From NCBI GenBank assembly GCA_019648995.1, contig BLXT01005898.1, positions 656,356 to 681,279 on the forward strand: DNA of 24,924 nt, in the 5' to 3' direction. Each line of letters begins with the position of its first letter. Position 1 is the first letter of the stretch. This document shows, in pieces, positions 9,901-18,992 of the stretch. The translations under genes and the position numbers were made by a program. The notes under the pieces are model-generated. The model saw only the letters and a list, made by a program, of their open reading frames with translations, was not told where the DNA came from and ran no database searches. Source of the stretch: Plakobranchus ocellatus. Its lineage: Eukaryota; Mollusca; Gastropoda; Plakobranchidae.

Positions 9901-12900
9901 AATGTATAATGACATATCAATCCAGGCATAAACAAACAAATTGTAGATGTAAGGAAAAAAAAAAATCAAATAAAATAACAGCATCTGCGAGTGGCTACCT
10001 GCACTTGTATATTTCAAGCGTTTAGAGGGACCTGTTTGTGTATTGTCTTTGGCTTTATTCAAATGTTCCAGAAAAAACTCTCCAGCTCCTGCATCAACAA
10101 AAGTATGTGCTATGGATTTGTCCTTGATGGCCCAAATGACCTCACAACCTTCCAGTTCATACCTAATAAGAGGAGAAAAGATATAGCCATAGACACTTAG
10201 GTTTTATAAGTGTAGTTACTTGTGCACAAATAGAACAGGCTGACATAAACACATAACTAATTAAAAGACTATTTAAATATTTAAATGCCCAATGCATCAA
10301 AAGCTTTTTTTCTCAAATCACTCGAGAGAATGATAGAGACATAAATAAAATTACCTGGAGAAAGGAATACACAAGATGAACATGAGGACAGAGAAACATG
10401 AAAAATGTGCAAAAACCTACAAAAATAATTTTAAGGTTAACACTAGACTCTTCTTACAAAACATTAAAAGCTTATTACTAAATACCAATAGTGTACAAGA
10501 AATGTTCATTTAGCAACAAAGAAGAAGCAGAGAGACAGACAGACAGACAGAGAAAAGGGAAGGAAGGATGGGGGACAAATAGACAGAGTGAGAGTCAGTG
10601 AGTTAGAATGACAGACTGACAGACAGTAATTCCTAAAAGTGGATGGTTTGGTTTTGTATATAGCCAGTCCACAAAAAGGGATCTCAGGCTTTAAGGCCCT
10701 CCGTCAGGCAGGGGCACCGATGGCAGGGCTCAAACCCACAACAGAAGGATCCCTGCAGATCTCAGGGCGGATTCACTAACCACTGTGCTACTGACGCCCC
10801 AAAAATGGATGAATGAATTAGTTTTTTTTTCCCTGGTTCAATTATTTTTATTCTCCACGGTATGCCTTGAGTGTGAAAAAAAATTAATCAATAAAGAATT
10901 ATGTGTTTTATGTTTGGTAAATGAAACTGTTGAGATAAAAAAATAACAATATAATGTAAAAGGAAATTGACCTGGAGTAAGATTTATACATTAAAGGTTG
11001 TACATATAAAATAGTATTAATATACCCTGTAAAAACATACACAAAAAAAACATAAAACTACAGTAGCAGGCTGTACCAATAAGATTTAGTTTAGTGGAAA
11101 CTAGTCGACCTTTTGAGCATATGCCAATTTTAGAACAACCAGTTTAAAAGTTATCAGAATTCAAAATTTCTACACATACCACCTGTAATTATCAGCTCTA
11201 TAGTTTGTTTTTCATTATTTTTTTTTTTAAAGGATAGAAATTCCTAGGCTGAAACATCAGCCATAAAGTTTCCAAAGTGTGAAATCCCACCCTTGAGAAC
11301 AGACAGACATAGTGTTGTATTTCTTCAGTTGTACAATTTTCCAAATCAACAAAAAATAAATAAATAAAACAGATAACATTGAAAAAAGAAAACAGCAAGC
11401 TATTCATGTTAAATTTTGTTTATTTTCATAATACAAGCATCAGTTCAAAACTTTTATGGTATATTATGATCATATTTAAAAATTAAAAATTAAAAATAAA
11501 AAACTTTTTCACCCAAGAAATTCTGTCCATGTTTGAAAATGCTTGCACAAAATGAGTATTAAATATACTAAGAAAAAAATACAAAACAAAAATGTAATTA
11601 TTTGATTGTGTTCAAAATCACTTATCCTTTTTTATATATTTCATGCATGATTCAATGGAACTAGAATGTATCCATTGAAATCAAATATAAATATAATTAT
11701 CCCTGGTACCATAACATATTCTTTTCTGCTAACAACCTCTCCTAAATATTTTTCATAAAAGACATTACTCACACAAGCTCTGTAGCTATTCCACCATTGC
11801 CAACAATTAAGATTCTTCGAGCAGTTTTGACCTTGTTTTGGAACTCCTGTGAGCGTAACAAAAAAAAATTAGTATTGCTATATTTAAAACTCAAACTTTT
11901 TAAAATTTGTACAGACATGCTTTTATTTTTGAGGTTGTGTGCATTGACAAACTTTTTCAGCAGACATTTCTGTAGACTCAACATTTCAAGATCATAATAA
12001 GCAAAAAAGAAAATAATTTAAGGCACAGCCCTATTAAACCAGGCTTGGTCAAAATTTCAAGCTCCTCAATGATAACAATAGTGATGTTATATACTAAACA
12101 GCATGTTCTCATAACCTTTTACAACATTATCATTGAATTCACATAATATGTGCATCATATACCAATTAGCATGGAAAAAGAGCTAATAAGGCTTCAGTTC
12201 CTATTAGAAATTCCATATAACAAATTTTTGACAGAAGCCTGATTTCACTACAGTTCGTATTTAAATAAAGCCATCCGGATAAGATCCTCATCTTTTTATG
12301 CATTTTGACATCTTACCTTTACACTTTCAGTATCTCTTATGCCCACAACCAATGGATTATTCTTTGCTATCACCTGAAAGGTTTAAAAATTCATTACAAA
12401 TTTTGTGTAAGGCAAAACATATGTATTTATTTATATCATTTAGATGTTCTTAATATACTAATAATAAAAGGAGTGCACTTTGTAATAAACTCAAAATCTA
12501 TGAGAATGAAAATTTCAGTGCTAAAAAGGTCATGTGGGATAAATGTGTTAATTTACATAGTACAATCTCAATTTAATTTTTTCCACTTAAAGAATTTATA
12601 AGATTTAGTTCTAATATCTTATTTCTTTTTAAAGGCGTTGAATGCCTTTAAACTTTTTTTCAGTTTTATATGTGGAAAAAATCAACTTGAGTCCATGAAA
12701 TTTTCTTCATTGTTAGTGTTAATACAAAGCATATTTAATATGTATCCAAATCAAAATGCATAATTTGTGATCTATGACTCATTCTAGATGGCTTAAAATC
12801 AAACTCTAAATCTATTCCCTTTAAATCTTTCCAATATTTAAGTAAACAAAAATTATTGATATTTGTCTCTTTGATAATGAAAGTATAGTTTCTACTATTT

Positions 12901-15900
12901 TATACATATTAAAGTTTAAAGAAACATGTTCAATGCTAGATTATTAGCAATCATTTTATTAAACAGTCTTACTCAAATGAAAGCCCTTCCAGTTGAAAAA
13001 ATTGCTAGAATTTCTCCATATGGAATTGATTACAGATTAAAAGATAGAGCATACGCAAGCATTTAGAATTCTATGAGGCTAACACTGGGTGAACTCTAAG
13101 CTCAAGATCCAGAGTTTTTCTCTTCCTCAGCCTTCTAATTTGCCTACAACTTTAATTCCAGAAAAATTGTACCCTTTTAATTTTAAAATACAAATTGTGC
13201 AGTTGCCTCTCTACCACTAATGCTCCAAAGATTATTATCAAACAATATTTAAACTTTTGTAGAAACATTTCAAATTGTTTTATTGGGACTGATATTGGCT
13301 AATCTGCTTACCCGTGGCTTTCCTCCAGTACAGATACACAGCTTGTCATATAACAAACACTGCCCATTTGATGTGTAAACTTTCTGAAATGAAAATGATA
13401 CTGTAGTGAAACAGGGAGATAGAAAAAAATGGTAAAGATTCAAGAGAAAAATTTACTAAAGGAATTTAAAAAATGTCACATAAAAATTTGAGACAATAGT
13501 CTTTCAATCTTTTCAAGAACAAAGATTTTAACACGAAATTTGAAATATGATTTTAAATCATAAAGTCTGATCAATTTGCATTTTCATGAAAGGGAAAAAA
13601 TGTTCTTTTCACTCAGTCTTGGTAGCAAGTTTTTGCTCTAAAATATGTGTTGGAAAAAAATTAAAAGTCATATTTTAAGGTGCAATGCTAATCAGCTCCA
13701 TTATTAAACATGTATTTTGCAGTTTTTTTGTATAGTTTCGAGTTACACGTGTTTGCAATTTGTAACTATTTTCATAACACAAGACTTTTCTTTTTACAGC
13801 TAAGAAATCGCAAGAAAGAAATCAAATTAAGTGCAAAGTAGCAGCAATTTTTGGCTACCCGATCCAACCTTGTCTTTACAAGAATGAGAAATATGATTGA
13901 AGCTTGAGTATAAAAAAATTCAGAAAAGATTATAGAAGAAATCTTGTGCTGATTGTCAACCTTATCAATAATAGAGAGAGATGTGACTGAATCTTGAATC
14001 ACATGGACATTTTTGCTCTGCTCCTCAGCATATGCTAGGGGTTTTTCTTCAACATCAAAAGTTTCAGCAACACGTGTTATCTGCAACAATCGGAAATTGT
14101 GTCAAAATTATATAATCAGAAATTTACATTAGTTATATTGTTTTCAATTGAAAAAAGAACACAAGGGTGTTTGGTATGAGCAAATATTGCCTTGTTTACA
14201 TGAAGTTTTATTACATTTTCACCTAATAATTTGTCTTTATTAGTCCAATTTTAGGTTTAAGAGTTTAGAGTCAAAGAGGCACGGATCCAAAAAGTAATTT
14301 TCAAACCAACAGATGCCTAGTTATGTGACAAACTTATATAAAAACCTTGCAAACAACTGTACCCAACTTTTGGCCCTTACCAGGCTGCATGCTGATGTAA
14401 ACTTACAACAGAATTTGCTTGTTGCTTGCAGGTTTTTTGGGACAGTTTGTCCTATACACCCACCTCTTCCTTCTTCACTAATGGGAAAACTCAATTATGA
14501 GGGAATGTAGCATACACTACTTTTAACTTTAAAGGGATGCAGTATACATTGCTATATAATCTAACTTAATTTTGCAAACCTGAGAGTAGTTGGTGACAGT
14601 TTTAATTAATGGAGAGGCTGAAATGAGCGTGATGGATGCATCTCCTCCAAACAATGAGAGCTAAAACACAATTGAAAAAAAAATTATGTGCCAAAAAGCA
14701 TGTGAAATATTAAATGTATGAGAAAGCCGTTCAAAAGGACAAATAAAAAAAATTTTTCTCTTGAAAATGAAATTATCTCAAAAAGAGCTCCGTTTGGCTT
14801 GTTTCATCAGCTGGGTGTAAACATTGCAATAACAAATATAAAATTCTACTTTTCTGAGAACACTGCAATGGCGAAAATTGAATAGAGCTATGTTAAATTT
14901 AACCAAAATATGACTTGAGACTATTCCAGATCAGTCACATTTTAAAGTCCTTTTTAAATTATCTGAAATTCACTTATGCAATTGAGAAAATGGTAAGTAT
15001 AATTCAATAGCACTGATCTCAAAACATACGCATTGTAATATTAACTTAAAGAAATTAATTGCTCATAAATTCTTCATCAAATTTTAACTTTACACATTTC
15101 GCCAAAAAGGAACACCAAAAAATTATGCTTTTATTTGTGATGTCTATGTCAGTTTTGGAAGGTGTCATGGCCTGCATTAGAATTCATTTACGAGTTATAA
15201 GATTTTAGATCTCATTCTGTGAGGTACATTGTAACAATAGAAACATAGAGCATTAATTAATTCCTTTACTTCCTGCATGCTTTCAACCATTCATAAAATA
15301 ATTGACTAAGAATAGAAACCAAATCCATGTCTATTGTTCATTGAAGAGGACAGTCTGCATATTTATTACATGAAAGTTCATAACTTTTCATGGAAAAAAA
15401 TGTTTTAAGTTCCGTTGTTGTAAAATTGTGCTATCTGTAAAAAAATTAATATCAAAATTACGATGTACTAAAATTGTATTGTTTATTGAAGACCTGACTG
15501 TTTCTTTAAAATATATTAACACAAAATTTCTTTTCACACCATATGGACCATACAGTTTTTAAGGCAGAATCTTGTGACAATGTCAAAAGCTTTTAGATAG
15601 TATTGTTAGGTAGTGAAAGAAAGGATCTGTCTCTGTATGTGAAAAAAATGGAATGGATGGTCATCTCAAAGAAATTCTCAGTTAGCGAAGAAGGTCAAAT
15701 AAAATAAGTTACAAAGTCCCAATAACTTCATTACCTGATAAAACAAAATGATAGGGAACAAGTGAACGTTAAAAAAAAAAAAAAAAAAAAAAAAGGATTG
15801 GTTTCAGCCAAACAAATATTTCATGAGCAATGAAAACATACCTATGGTCAGCACGGAAAAATAATGAGGACATCATGGATTGAAAAAATCTAATGAATCG

Positions 15901-17095
15901 GTACTGAAAGAGGCTAAACTGGAGAGGGATAATTAAATCAAAACCATACAACGGAGGCAACAATTTCTAGGACATGTTTGCTAGCAAAGGGGTTTAGAGC
16001 ATCTAACAATCACTGGTAGAATTGAAAGGAAACACTGTAAAGGTTGACTGTGAATATCTTCTATTGAAAAGTCTTAACTCATGGGCAATAGTCAATGATA
16101 GGGTCATCTTTTAGGGTCAAGTGAGAATAGGTTTTAAGTGGAGGACCTGACCACCAATGTCATCTCCAGTTGAGACACCTAAAGAAGAAGAATCCTTAGG
16201 TATTGAGGATGATAATTAAAAGTAAAATTCTTTATGTTGCTGCTATTATTGTCATTGTTGAAAAGCATGACCTTCACATAATATCCAACTTTCAGATATT
16301 TACCATCATATAGCCTTATAAGTGCAGTTTTGAGAGATTATATCTGAAATATGAAAATCTATGGCTATCTGTTTAAAGATTCTAGCCAATAAGAAATAAA
16401 ACATTTCTTAAAATATGTAATTGAAGTGCAAAGAAAGAAGTTATAAGCATTTTTTTTTAATATAAAAACAATTTGTTTGCTCTTTTCACCAGTGCTGCAT
16501 ATGACATAAATATTTTCATACTTAACTTTTGAAGGTTTAAGACATGAGCGTTAATGCTTTTGGCATTCTGTTTAAAATCTATGAATACAATTGTATTAGG
16601 CTCCAAATTTCAAATACTTACAAACCCATTTGCAAAACTCTTATATCTGTAGATTTGGGATTTATCTTATGATTTTATGATTCATGGTCCACACATAAAA
16701 TTGATGAAATTGTTACAAATATCGCAAGTATCAACAAAAATTAAAACTGCGTTTTTTGGAGATAAACATTTCAAGAAAGTATTTGTTGATTTTTTTTTTT
16801 TATCTTTTTTTTAACAAATTCTTTTAATTGATCCCGATACTCATTTGTATGATTTTAAATTATTTTAAATCTAAAATTAGATTCGCTGTCAAGTTTCAAT
16901 TTATTTGTATGTATTTTTTTCGTTTCTTTTGTTTTACCATTAAACCATACAGTCTTTATATTAATAAACAACTTCATCTTTAAATGTTTATTGTATTTTG
17001 GGGACCTCATATAACAATAAGAGTACCGTTTCAACGCATGTGACACCCGCTATTCCTCCTCCAATAACGACATATTTAATTTGAGAGGAATCCAT
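3319..17095 (-). CDS. PYROXD1: PYROXD1, pyridine nucleotide-disulfide oxidoreductase domain-containing protein 1 (complete, 13 coding exons)
   Basis: PYROXD1 is a class I pyridine nucleotide-disulfide oxidoreductase that binds FAD and NAD(P)H, found in nucleus and cytoplasm. It protects the tRNA ligase RTCB from oxidative inactivation, and human mutations cause myopathy. Thirteen coding exons join in frame from ATG 17095-17093 to TGA 3321-3319 into 488 residues (human protein 500), all with GT-AG introns. Visible in order: N-terminal FAD-binding Rossmann loop [12 protein letters not shown] (residues 9-20); the [10 protein letters not shown] region (43-52); second, NAD(P)H-binding Rossmann loop [13 protein letters not shown] (148-160); family signature [17 protein letters not shown]-contacting [10 protein letters not shown] (343-352); [11 protein letters not shown] (361-371); [14 protein letters not shown] and an acidic end DVEDFFD. 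As is usual in this family, no redox-active CxxxxC motif is seen. Introns 1-5, 8, 10 and 11 are phase 0, 6 and 9 phase 2, and 7 and 12 phase 1. The gene is divergent from CEP290. Identification rests on recognised similarity, not a database search. Confidence 0.96.
3495..4214 (-). other. PYROXD1 intron 12
   Basis: Donor GTAAG at 4214, acceptor TTTTAG ending at 3495. It holds the TA/CA microsatellite at 3937-3978 and otherwise AT-rich sequence with no recognisable gene. Confidence 0.9.
3937..3978. repeat. (TA)n-(CA)n microsatellite
   Basis: A run of about 17 TA units passes directly into CACACACA. It lies in PYROXD1 intron 12. Confidence 0.95.
4215..4287 (-). CDS. PYROXD1: PYROXD1 coding exon 12
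   Basis: Seventy-three bases between acceptor CATAG and donor GTAAG. It encodes [17 protein letters not shown] and then VLLRVTK, ending one base into a glycine codon. The closely similar stretch in vertebrate PYROXD1 follows the FELFAH motif, as here. Confidence 0.95.
4288..5574 (-). other. PYROXD1 intron 11
   Basis: Donor GTATCT (weak) and acceptor GCATAG. Bases about 4960-5450 are less AT-rich than the surroundings and have overlapping short open frames on both strands. I recognise no domain there; an old, decayed mobile element is possible but unsupported. Confidence 0.8.
5575..5712 (-). CDS. PYROXD1: PYROXD1 coding exon 11
   Basis: Acceptor TTTTCAG, 46 in-frame codons (361-406), donor GTATCT. 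It starts with [18 protein letters not shown] and contains [13 protein letters not shown], both close to the vertebrate protein. The methionine that opens it is internal, not a start codon. Confidence 0.96.
5785..5806. repeat. Poly(A) run of about 22 bases
   Basis: Uninterrupted A tract in PYROXD1 intron 10. No retroposon body is recognisable next to it. Confidence 0.95.
5909..6116. repeat. Tandem duplication, two units of about 109 bp
   Basis: Unit 1 (about 5909-6008) and unit 2 (about 6017-6116) share TACATTT-CATGTATT, GAGAATATAA, TACTAGTTA-CATAAGTCA and a closing AAAATGC, with scattered substitutions. The second unit stops about 60 bases before the splice donor of PYROXD1 exon 10. It looks like an old local duplication. 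Confidence 0.85.
6179..6332 (-). CDS. PYROXD1: PYROXD1 coding exon 10
   Basis: Acceptor TTTCAG, 154 bases, donor GTGAGT. It encodes the end of a serine codon and residues 310-360, including EDGGIKVN, the FAD-contacting segment [12 protein letters not shown] and the final glutamine Q360, which corresponds to the human residue Q372. The human tyrosine 354 position is phenylalanine here (F342). Confidence 0.96.
6333..7104 (-). other. PYROXD1 intron 9
   Basis: Phase-2 intron with donor GTAAAG and acceptor TTTTTCAG. Short open frames on both strands at 6459-7097 show no family resemblance; I see nothing else in it. Confidence 0.88.
7105..7301 (-). CDS. PYROXD1: PYROXD1 coding exon 9
   Basis: One hundred and ninety-seven bases, residues 244-308 plus two bases of S309. 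It encodes [32 protein letters not shown] and [10 protein letters not shown]. The acceptor chosen is CATCAG at 7302-7304. A competing CATAG ten bases into the exon would break the frame with exon 8 and remove the conserved SHRIH, so it was not used. Confidence 0.95.
7302..7969 (-). other. PYROXD1 intron 8
   Basis: Phase-0 intron, donor GTGAGG. Bases beyond the exon read through in frame for a short distance (7832-7969) but have no conservation I recognise. No repeat or gene seen. Confidence 0.88.
7970..8061 (-). CDS. PYROXD1: PYROXD1 coding exon 8
   Basis: Acceptor TTTTAG, 92 bases, donor GTGAGG. After completing A213 it encodes [18 protein letters not shown] and then [12 protein letters not shown]. 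The ALGPDW block is a family hallmark; the residues before it are poorly conserved, as in other PYROXD1 proteins. Confidence 0.93.
8405..9211 (+). pseudogene. Degenerate 3' end of a non-LTR retrotransposon reverse transcriptase (copy 1)
   Basis: Reading through frameshifts and stops, the plus strand encodes [11 protein letters not shown], the catalytic-box relative YVDDTVLM (8468-8491), [37 protein letters not shown], then [15 protein letters not shown] and a 3' terminus CACCTAAAGAAGAAGAA. These are the late palm and thumb and C-terminal blocks of a non-LTR (LINE) reverse transcriptase. Multiple stops (for example the TAG after SSVL) and frameshifts make it dead. The 5' part is missing, as expected for a 5'-truncated insertion. 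It lies antisense to PYROXD1. The LINE clade is not determined. Confidence 0.88.
9390..9405. repeat. (TG)n microsatellite
   Basis: Eight TG units in PYROXD1 intron 7. Confidence 0.9.
9999..10162 (-). CDS. PYROXD1: PYROXD1 coding exon 7
   Basis: Acceptor TTATTAG, 164 bases, donor GTAGCC. It completes V158 and encodes [34 protein letters not shown] and [18 protein letters not shown] is nearly identical in vertebrates and follows the second Rossmann loop. Confidence 0.96.
10528..10625. repeat. Purine-rich (GACA)n-like tract
   Basis: AGACAGACAGACAGACAGAG is followed by degenerate GACA/GAGA units to about 10625, about 35 bases from the 3' end of SINE copy 2. Confidence 0.8.
10661..10800 (-). mobile_element. 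tRNA-derived SINE, copy 2
   Basis: On the minus strand it has an A box TAGCACAGTGG (10790-10780) and a B box GGGTTTGAGCC (10737-10727), again starting 53 bases apart, then CATCGGTGCCCCTGCCTGA and a 3' part ending near GGACTGGCTAT. It aligns with copy 1 at 818-960 over almost its full length, with CpG-like substitutions between the two. Its internal promoter points the same way as PYROXD1 transcription. Confidence 0.85.
11773..11846 (-). CDS. PYROXD1: PYROXD1 coding exon 6 (second Rossmann loop)
   Basis: Acceptor CTCACAG, 74 bases, donor GTGAGT. It encodes [19 protein letters not shown] followed by IATEL and two bases of V158. The asparagine N150 corresponds to human N155, mutated (N155S) in PYROXD1 myopathy, and is conserved here. 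Confidence 0.97.
11847..12316 (-). other. PYROXD1 intron 5
   Basis: Phase-0 intron between GTAAG and CACAG. AT-rich; nothing recognised. Confidence 0.9.
12317..12373 (-). CDS. PYROXD1: PYROXD1 coding exon 5
   Basis: Only 57 bases, 19 codons, between acceptor TTTCAG and donor GTAAG. It encodes [19 protein letters not shown]; the GIRDT core is shared with vertebrates. Confidence 0.95.
12374..13311 (-). other. PYROXD1 intron 4
   Basis: Phase-0 intron, donor GTAAGC. AT-rich unique sequence without repeats, elements or open frames I could assign. Confidence 0.88.
13312..13383 (-). CDS. PYROXD1: PYROXD1 coding exon 4
   Basis: Seventy-two bases, 24 codons, between acceptor TTTCAG and donor GTAAGC. 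It encodes [20 protein letters not shown] then [16 protein letters not shown] matches the vertebrate block YKKLCLCAGAKP and precedes the family's GIRDT motif. Confidence 0.96.
13384..13960 (-). other. PYROXD1 intron 3
   Basis: Phase-0 intron with a non-consensus donor GTTGAC. AT-rich; no features beyond splice sites. Confidence 0.85.
13961..14080 (-). CDS. PYROXD1: PYROXD1 coding exon 3
   Basis: Acceptor TTGCAG, 40 codons, donor GTTGAC. It encodes [20 protein letters not shown] and then a stretch with NVHVIQDSV. The FDVEE core and the VIxxxV pattern align with the vertebrate protein. Confidence 0.93.
14081..14579 (-). other. PYROXD1 intron 2
   Basis: Phase-0 intron with donor GTTTGC. A 65-codon plus-strand frame at 14313-14510 lies within it but resembles no family I know. 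Confidence 0.85.
14580..14660 (-). CDS. PYROXD1: PYROXD1 coding exon 2
   Basis: Acceptor GTTTTAG, 27 codons, donor GTTTGC. It encodes [20 protein letters not shown] and then TVTNYSQ, equivalent to the vertebrate strand that ends the first Rossmann unit (LLVTASPVIKAVTN). Confidence 0.95.
15540..16195 (+). pseudogene. Degenerate non-LTR retrotransposon 3' end, copy 2 (same family as copy 1)
   Basis: The DNA aligns in patches with 8465-9211: ATACAGTTTT near the broken YxDD box (15542-15556), the AGTTACAAA block, CAATGAAAACATA, AGACATGTTTGC-like text, GGTTTAGAGCATCTA, AATCACTGG and a 3' end CACCTAAAGAAGAAGAA (16173-16190 region). The DNA matching the middle of copy 1 (from about the DGRC block to the RVMKTY block) is largely missing, and a poly(A) run lies at that point. 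It is more decayed than copy 1 and also antisense to PYROXD1. Confidence 0.8.
15771..15794. repeat. Poly(A) run inside LINE relic copy 2
   Basis: About 24 uninterrupted A residues at the point where LINE copy 2 lacks an internal segment present in copy 1. Confidence 0.92.
17027..17095 (-). CDS. PYROXD1: PYROXD1 coding exon 1 (start codon)
   Basis: ATG at 17095-17093 in the context TCAAATGG (A at -3, G at +4). It encodes [20 protein letters not shown] then VET, ending at donor GTACTC. This is the FAD-binding Rossmann loop, five residues closer to the N-terminus than in human. No other start gives this motif. Confidence 0.95.
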
Positions 17096-17325
17096 TTGAT
17101 AATAACTTTTATTGTTTAAAAAAACCGTGTGACTAAATTTTGTATTTATTGATTGTCATTATGTAAAAACAGAGCTCTACATTTTCTTTTCTTCGACTAA
17201 AGTACAAAATAGATCTAACTTGTGATGCCGATGGTTCGGATTTCAGAAAATATTGGGCTTTTTTAATTGTTTATCTCGAAACTCTTTAGCGTTTAGAACG
17301 AAGATTTATTCCCACCTTAGTGATT

Positions 17326-17352
17326 ATGGCGTCTGCGGGAAACCGCAAATAA
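17326..17352 (+). other. Short ATG-initiated frame with a small hairpin
   Basis: ATG GCG TCT GCG starts an eight-codon frame ending in TAA. Within it TGCGG-GAAA-CCGCA (17334-17347) can form a 5-bp stem with a GAAA loop. It is in the GC-richest part of the spacer and might be a 5' leader of CEP290. This is speculative. Confidence 0.2.
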
Positions 17353-17455
17353 AACAGCGCTTTTTTTTTTCTCACATATACCTGATCAATTGATTTAATT
17401 TGTGACGGTATAACCCTTATTTTTTGCGATAAAAGTAAAATTAACCTTTTAGTTA

Positions 17456-17812
17456 TCTAGATCTATTTCATGCTTTTTTTTTTCCTCGAACGCTGTTAAT
17501 GTAATTGATCTAAATCTAGAGGTATATCCTTCCTTTCTTTCAGTCTTCGTGAACAGACATGTTAATTTTCTACAACTGGACCATTAACTGAATCTAGATC
17601 TAGATACCTGATTTTGATTTATTATATGAGCAGCAAAAGGTGGAATCCAATTTTTTTAGTTTTTTTCACTCTGTTTCAAATGAAAGAGCAACCAATTATA
17701 AATCGGAAAAGGGCAAATGAATACCATTGAAGGATAGAGCGATCTAGATCCAGATCTAATTCATCTAAAATTAGATTTTAGGTTTAGCAGTTGGTCTAGA
17801 TCTAATCTAGAT
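17456..17812. repeat. Cluster of TCTAGATCTAGA-like palindromes
   Basis: Five sites lie within about 360 bp: TCTAGATCTA (17456-17465), GATCTAAATCTAGA (17507-17520), TCTAGATCTAGAT (17593-17605), GATCTAGATCCAGATCTAAT (17741-17760) and TCTAGATCTAATCTAGAT (17795-17812). Elsewhere only isolated AGATCTA-type words were noticed (near 17211 and 24698). They could be an interspersed simple repeat or clustered binding sites. Confidence 0.75.
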
Positions 17813-18992
17813 AAAAAAGGAGCGCAGTGTCTCTTTACTATGTGGTTAATGAACTTTGCCAGATGACCACTTTGAATGATTTTGACATCATAATTATGTT
17901 TGAAAGTTTTTGGTACGATCTACACAGCAAATGTGCACCCAAATCTGATTTTATTTTAATAAAGCATAGAAACTTTTCTTTTTTTTTTTTTTTTTTACTA
18001 TTAAGCTTCGATTTCGGACATAAAGTGTAATACTTATCAGATGTTTTAAGGGTTTTATCTGGAGGTTTATCCATTACAAATGAATAGTTTTGGTGATGTT
18101 AGCCTGCAAAATTTAGGTATTTTACTCTGTTCTTTTGTCAAAGGGGCTTAACCCAGCATGCTCAGAAGCTGCCATTTTGTCAAATATTGGTGAAATTGTA
18201 AAAAGTGACCAAACTGTTTGCGCCATTACAATCAGAAAATCAAGTTTTATACATTGATGAGTGTCTTTTTTTTTTCAAATATGGCTTGTAGAAAATCTTT
18301 CACCCAATACATACAATGACAAAACTTATGATTTGGCAATCCCTCATACTTATATGTATTAGGACATATCTAGAAACAGCAGAAAAATTCATATATACTA
18401 GCTTCAAGTTAGATTTATCAACAGCTGAATGTAGCAAGCTGCAGGCACAGCATTCTATTAAACAATTCCCTAATTTGTTTCAAGGCCTTGGTGAATGTTT
18501 TTTTAAAAGAGAAAGGCAAAAGCTGTAATCTACATGTAGTGATAATTATTGATCATTATTAAATAAACATGTTGAAATCAATGGAAAGGAACCATGGTAA
18601 AGTTAGTATTTAATGCTTTAATGTATGCAACTGTAATCTCCCATCCCAATAATGCACTGAAAATAGTCAATCAGTATATATCTACTTAGGTAAAATTTAA
18701 AAATTCTTATTCTTGAAGGGGTCTTGTCATTGCTAGGGTGAGCAGAGCTGGAGGGCACCTTCCTTTAAGGTTCAAATATCACTTTCAGCACAGATGCCAA
18801 TAATGATAAACCTGAGATGCCAAAACTAGTTAAGGGTCTGACTTACACAAATTTACAACCTTATTTAAAGATAGCTCAGCCATTATCTTCATTTGTGCCT
18901 GTGACTTTTTAAAAATATTTGTGGATCTGTATGAATTTAATAAAGAATATAAATACAATAATACTTCTTGTTTCCCTAAATTTCTCATGCAG

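Larger units (their letters stand above)
8062..9998 (-). other. PYROXD1 intron 7
   Basis: Phase-1 intron with donor GTAGCC and acceptor TTTTAG. It contains the LINE relic at 8405-9211 and the TG repeat at 9390-9405. The remainder is AT-rich sequence without a recognisable gene. Confidence 0.9.
10163..11772 (-). other. PYROXD1 intron 6
   Basis: Phase-2 intron with consensus donor GTGAGT. It contains SINE copy 2, an adjacent GACA-rich tract and long AT-rich unique sequence. No gene is supported. Confidence 0.9.
14661..17026 (-). other. PYROXD1 intron 1
   Basis: Phase-0 intron of about 2.4 kb, the longest in the gene, with donor GTACTC. It contains LINE relic copy 2 at 15540-16195. The rest, including 14661-15540 and 16196-17026, is AT-rich with no supported gene. 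Confidence 0.88.
17096..18992. promoter_or_regulatory. Divergent spacer between PYROXD1 and CEP290, candidate promoter region
   Basis: The two coding starts point away from each other across about 1.9 kb. The region must hold the PYROXD1 promoter and 5' untranslated region, at least one upstream non-coding exon of CEP290 (the first coding exon begins at a splice acceptor) and the CEP290 promoter. A good splice-donor match G|GTGAGC at 18737/18738 could end such a 5' exon, but this is unproven. Small open frames at 17827-18074 and 18316-18528 look non-coding. No TATA box or CpG island is evident. Confidence 0.55.

Noticed and set aside
9991..10200. 69-codon plus-strand frame
   Set aside because: Antisense shadow of PYROXD1 exon 7.
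10528..10625. CRISPR-like or regulatory repeat array
   Set aside because: It is a GACA/GAGA simple repeat without unique spacers, in a eukaryotic intron.
14313..14510. 65-codon plus-strand frame in PYROXD1 intron 2
   Set aside because: No recognisable motif, no splice context and opposite to the host gene; chance open frame.
15769..15963. 64-codon minus-strand frame ending in poly-Phe
   Set aside because: Generated by the poly(A) run inside the LINE relic.
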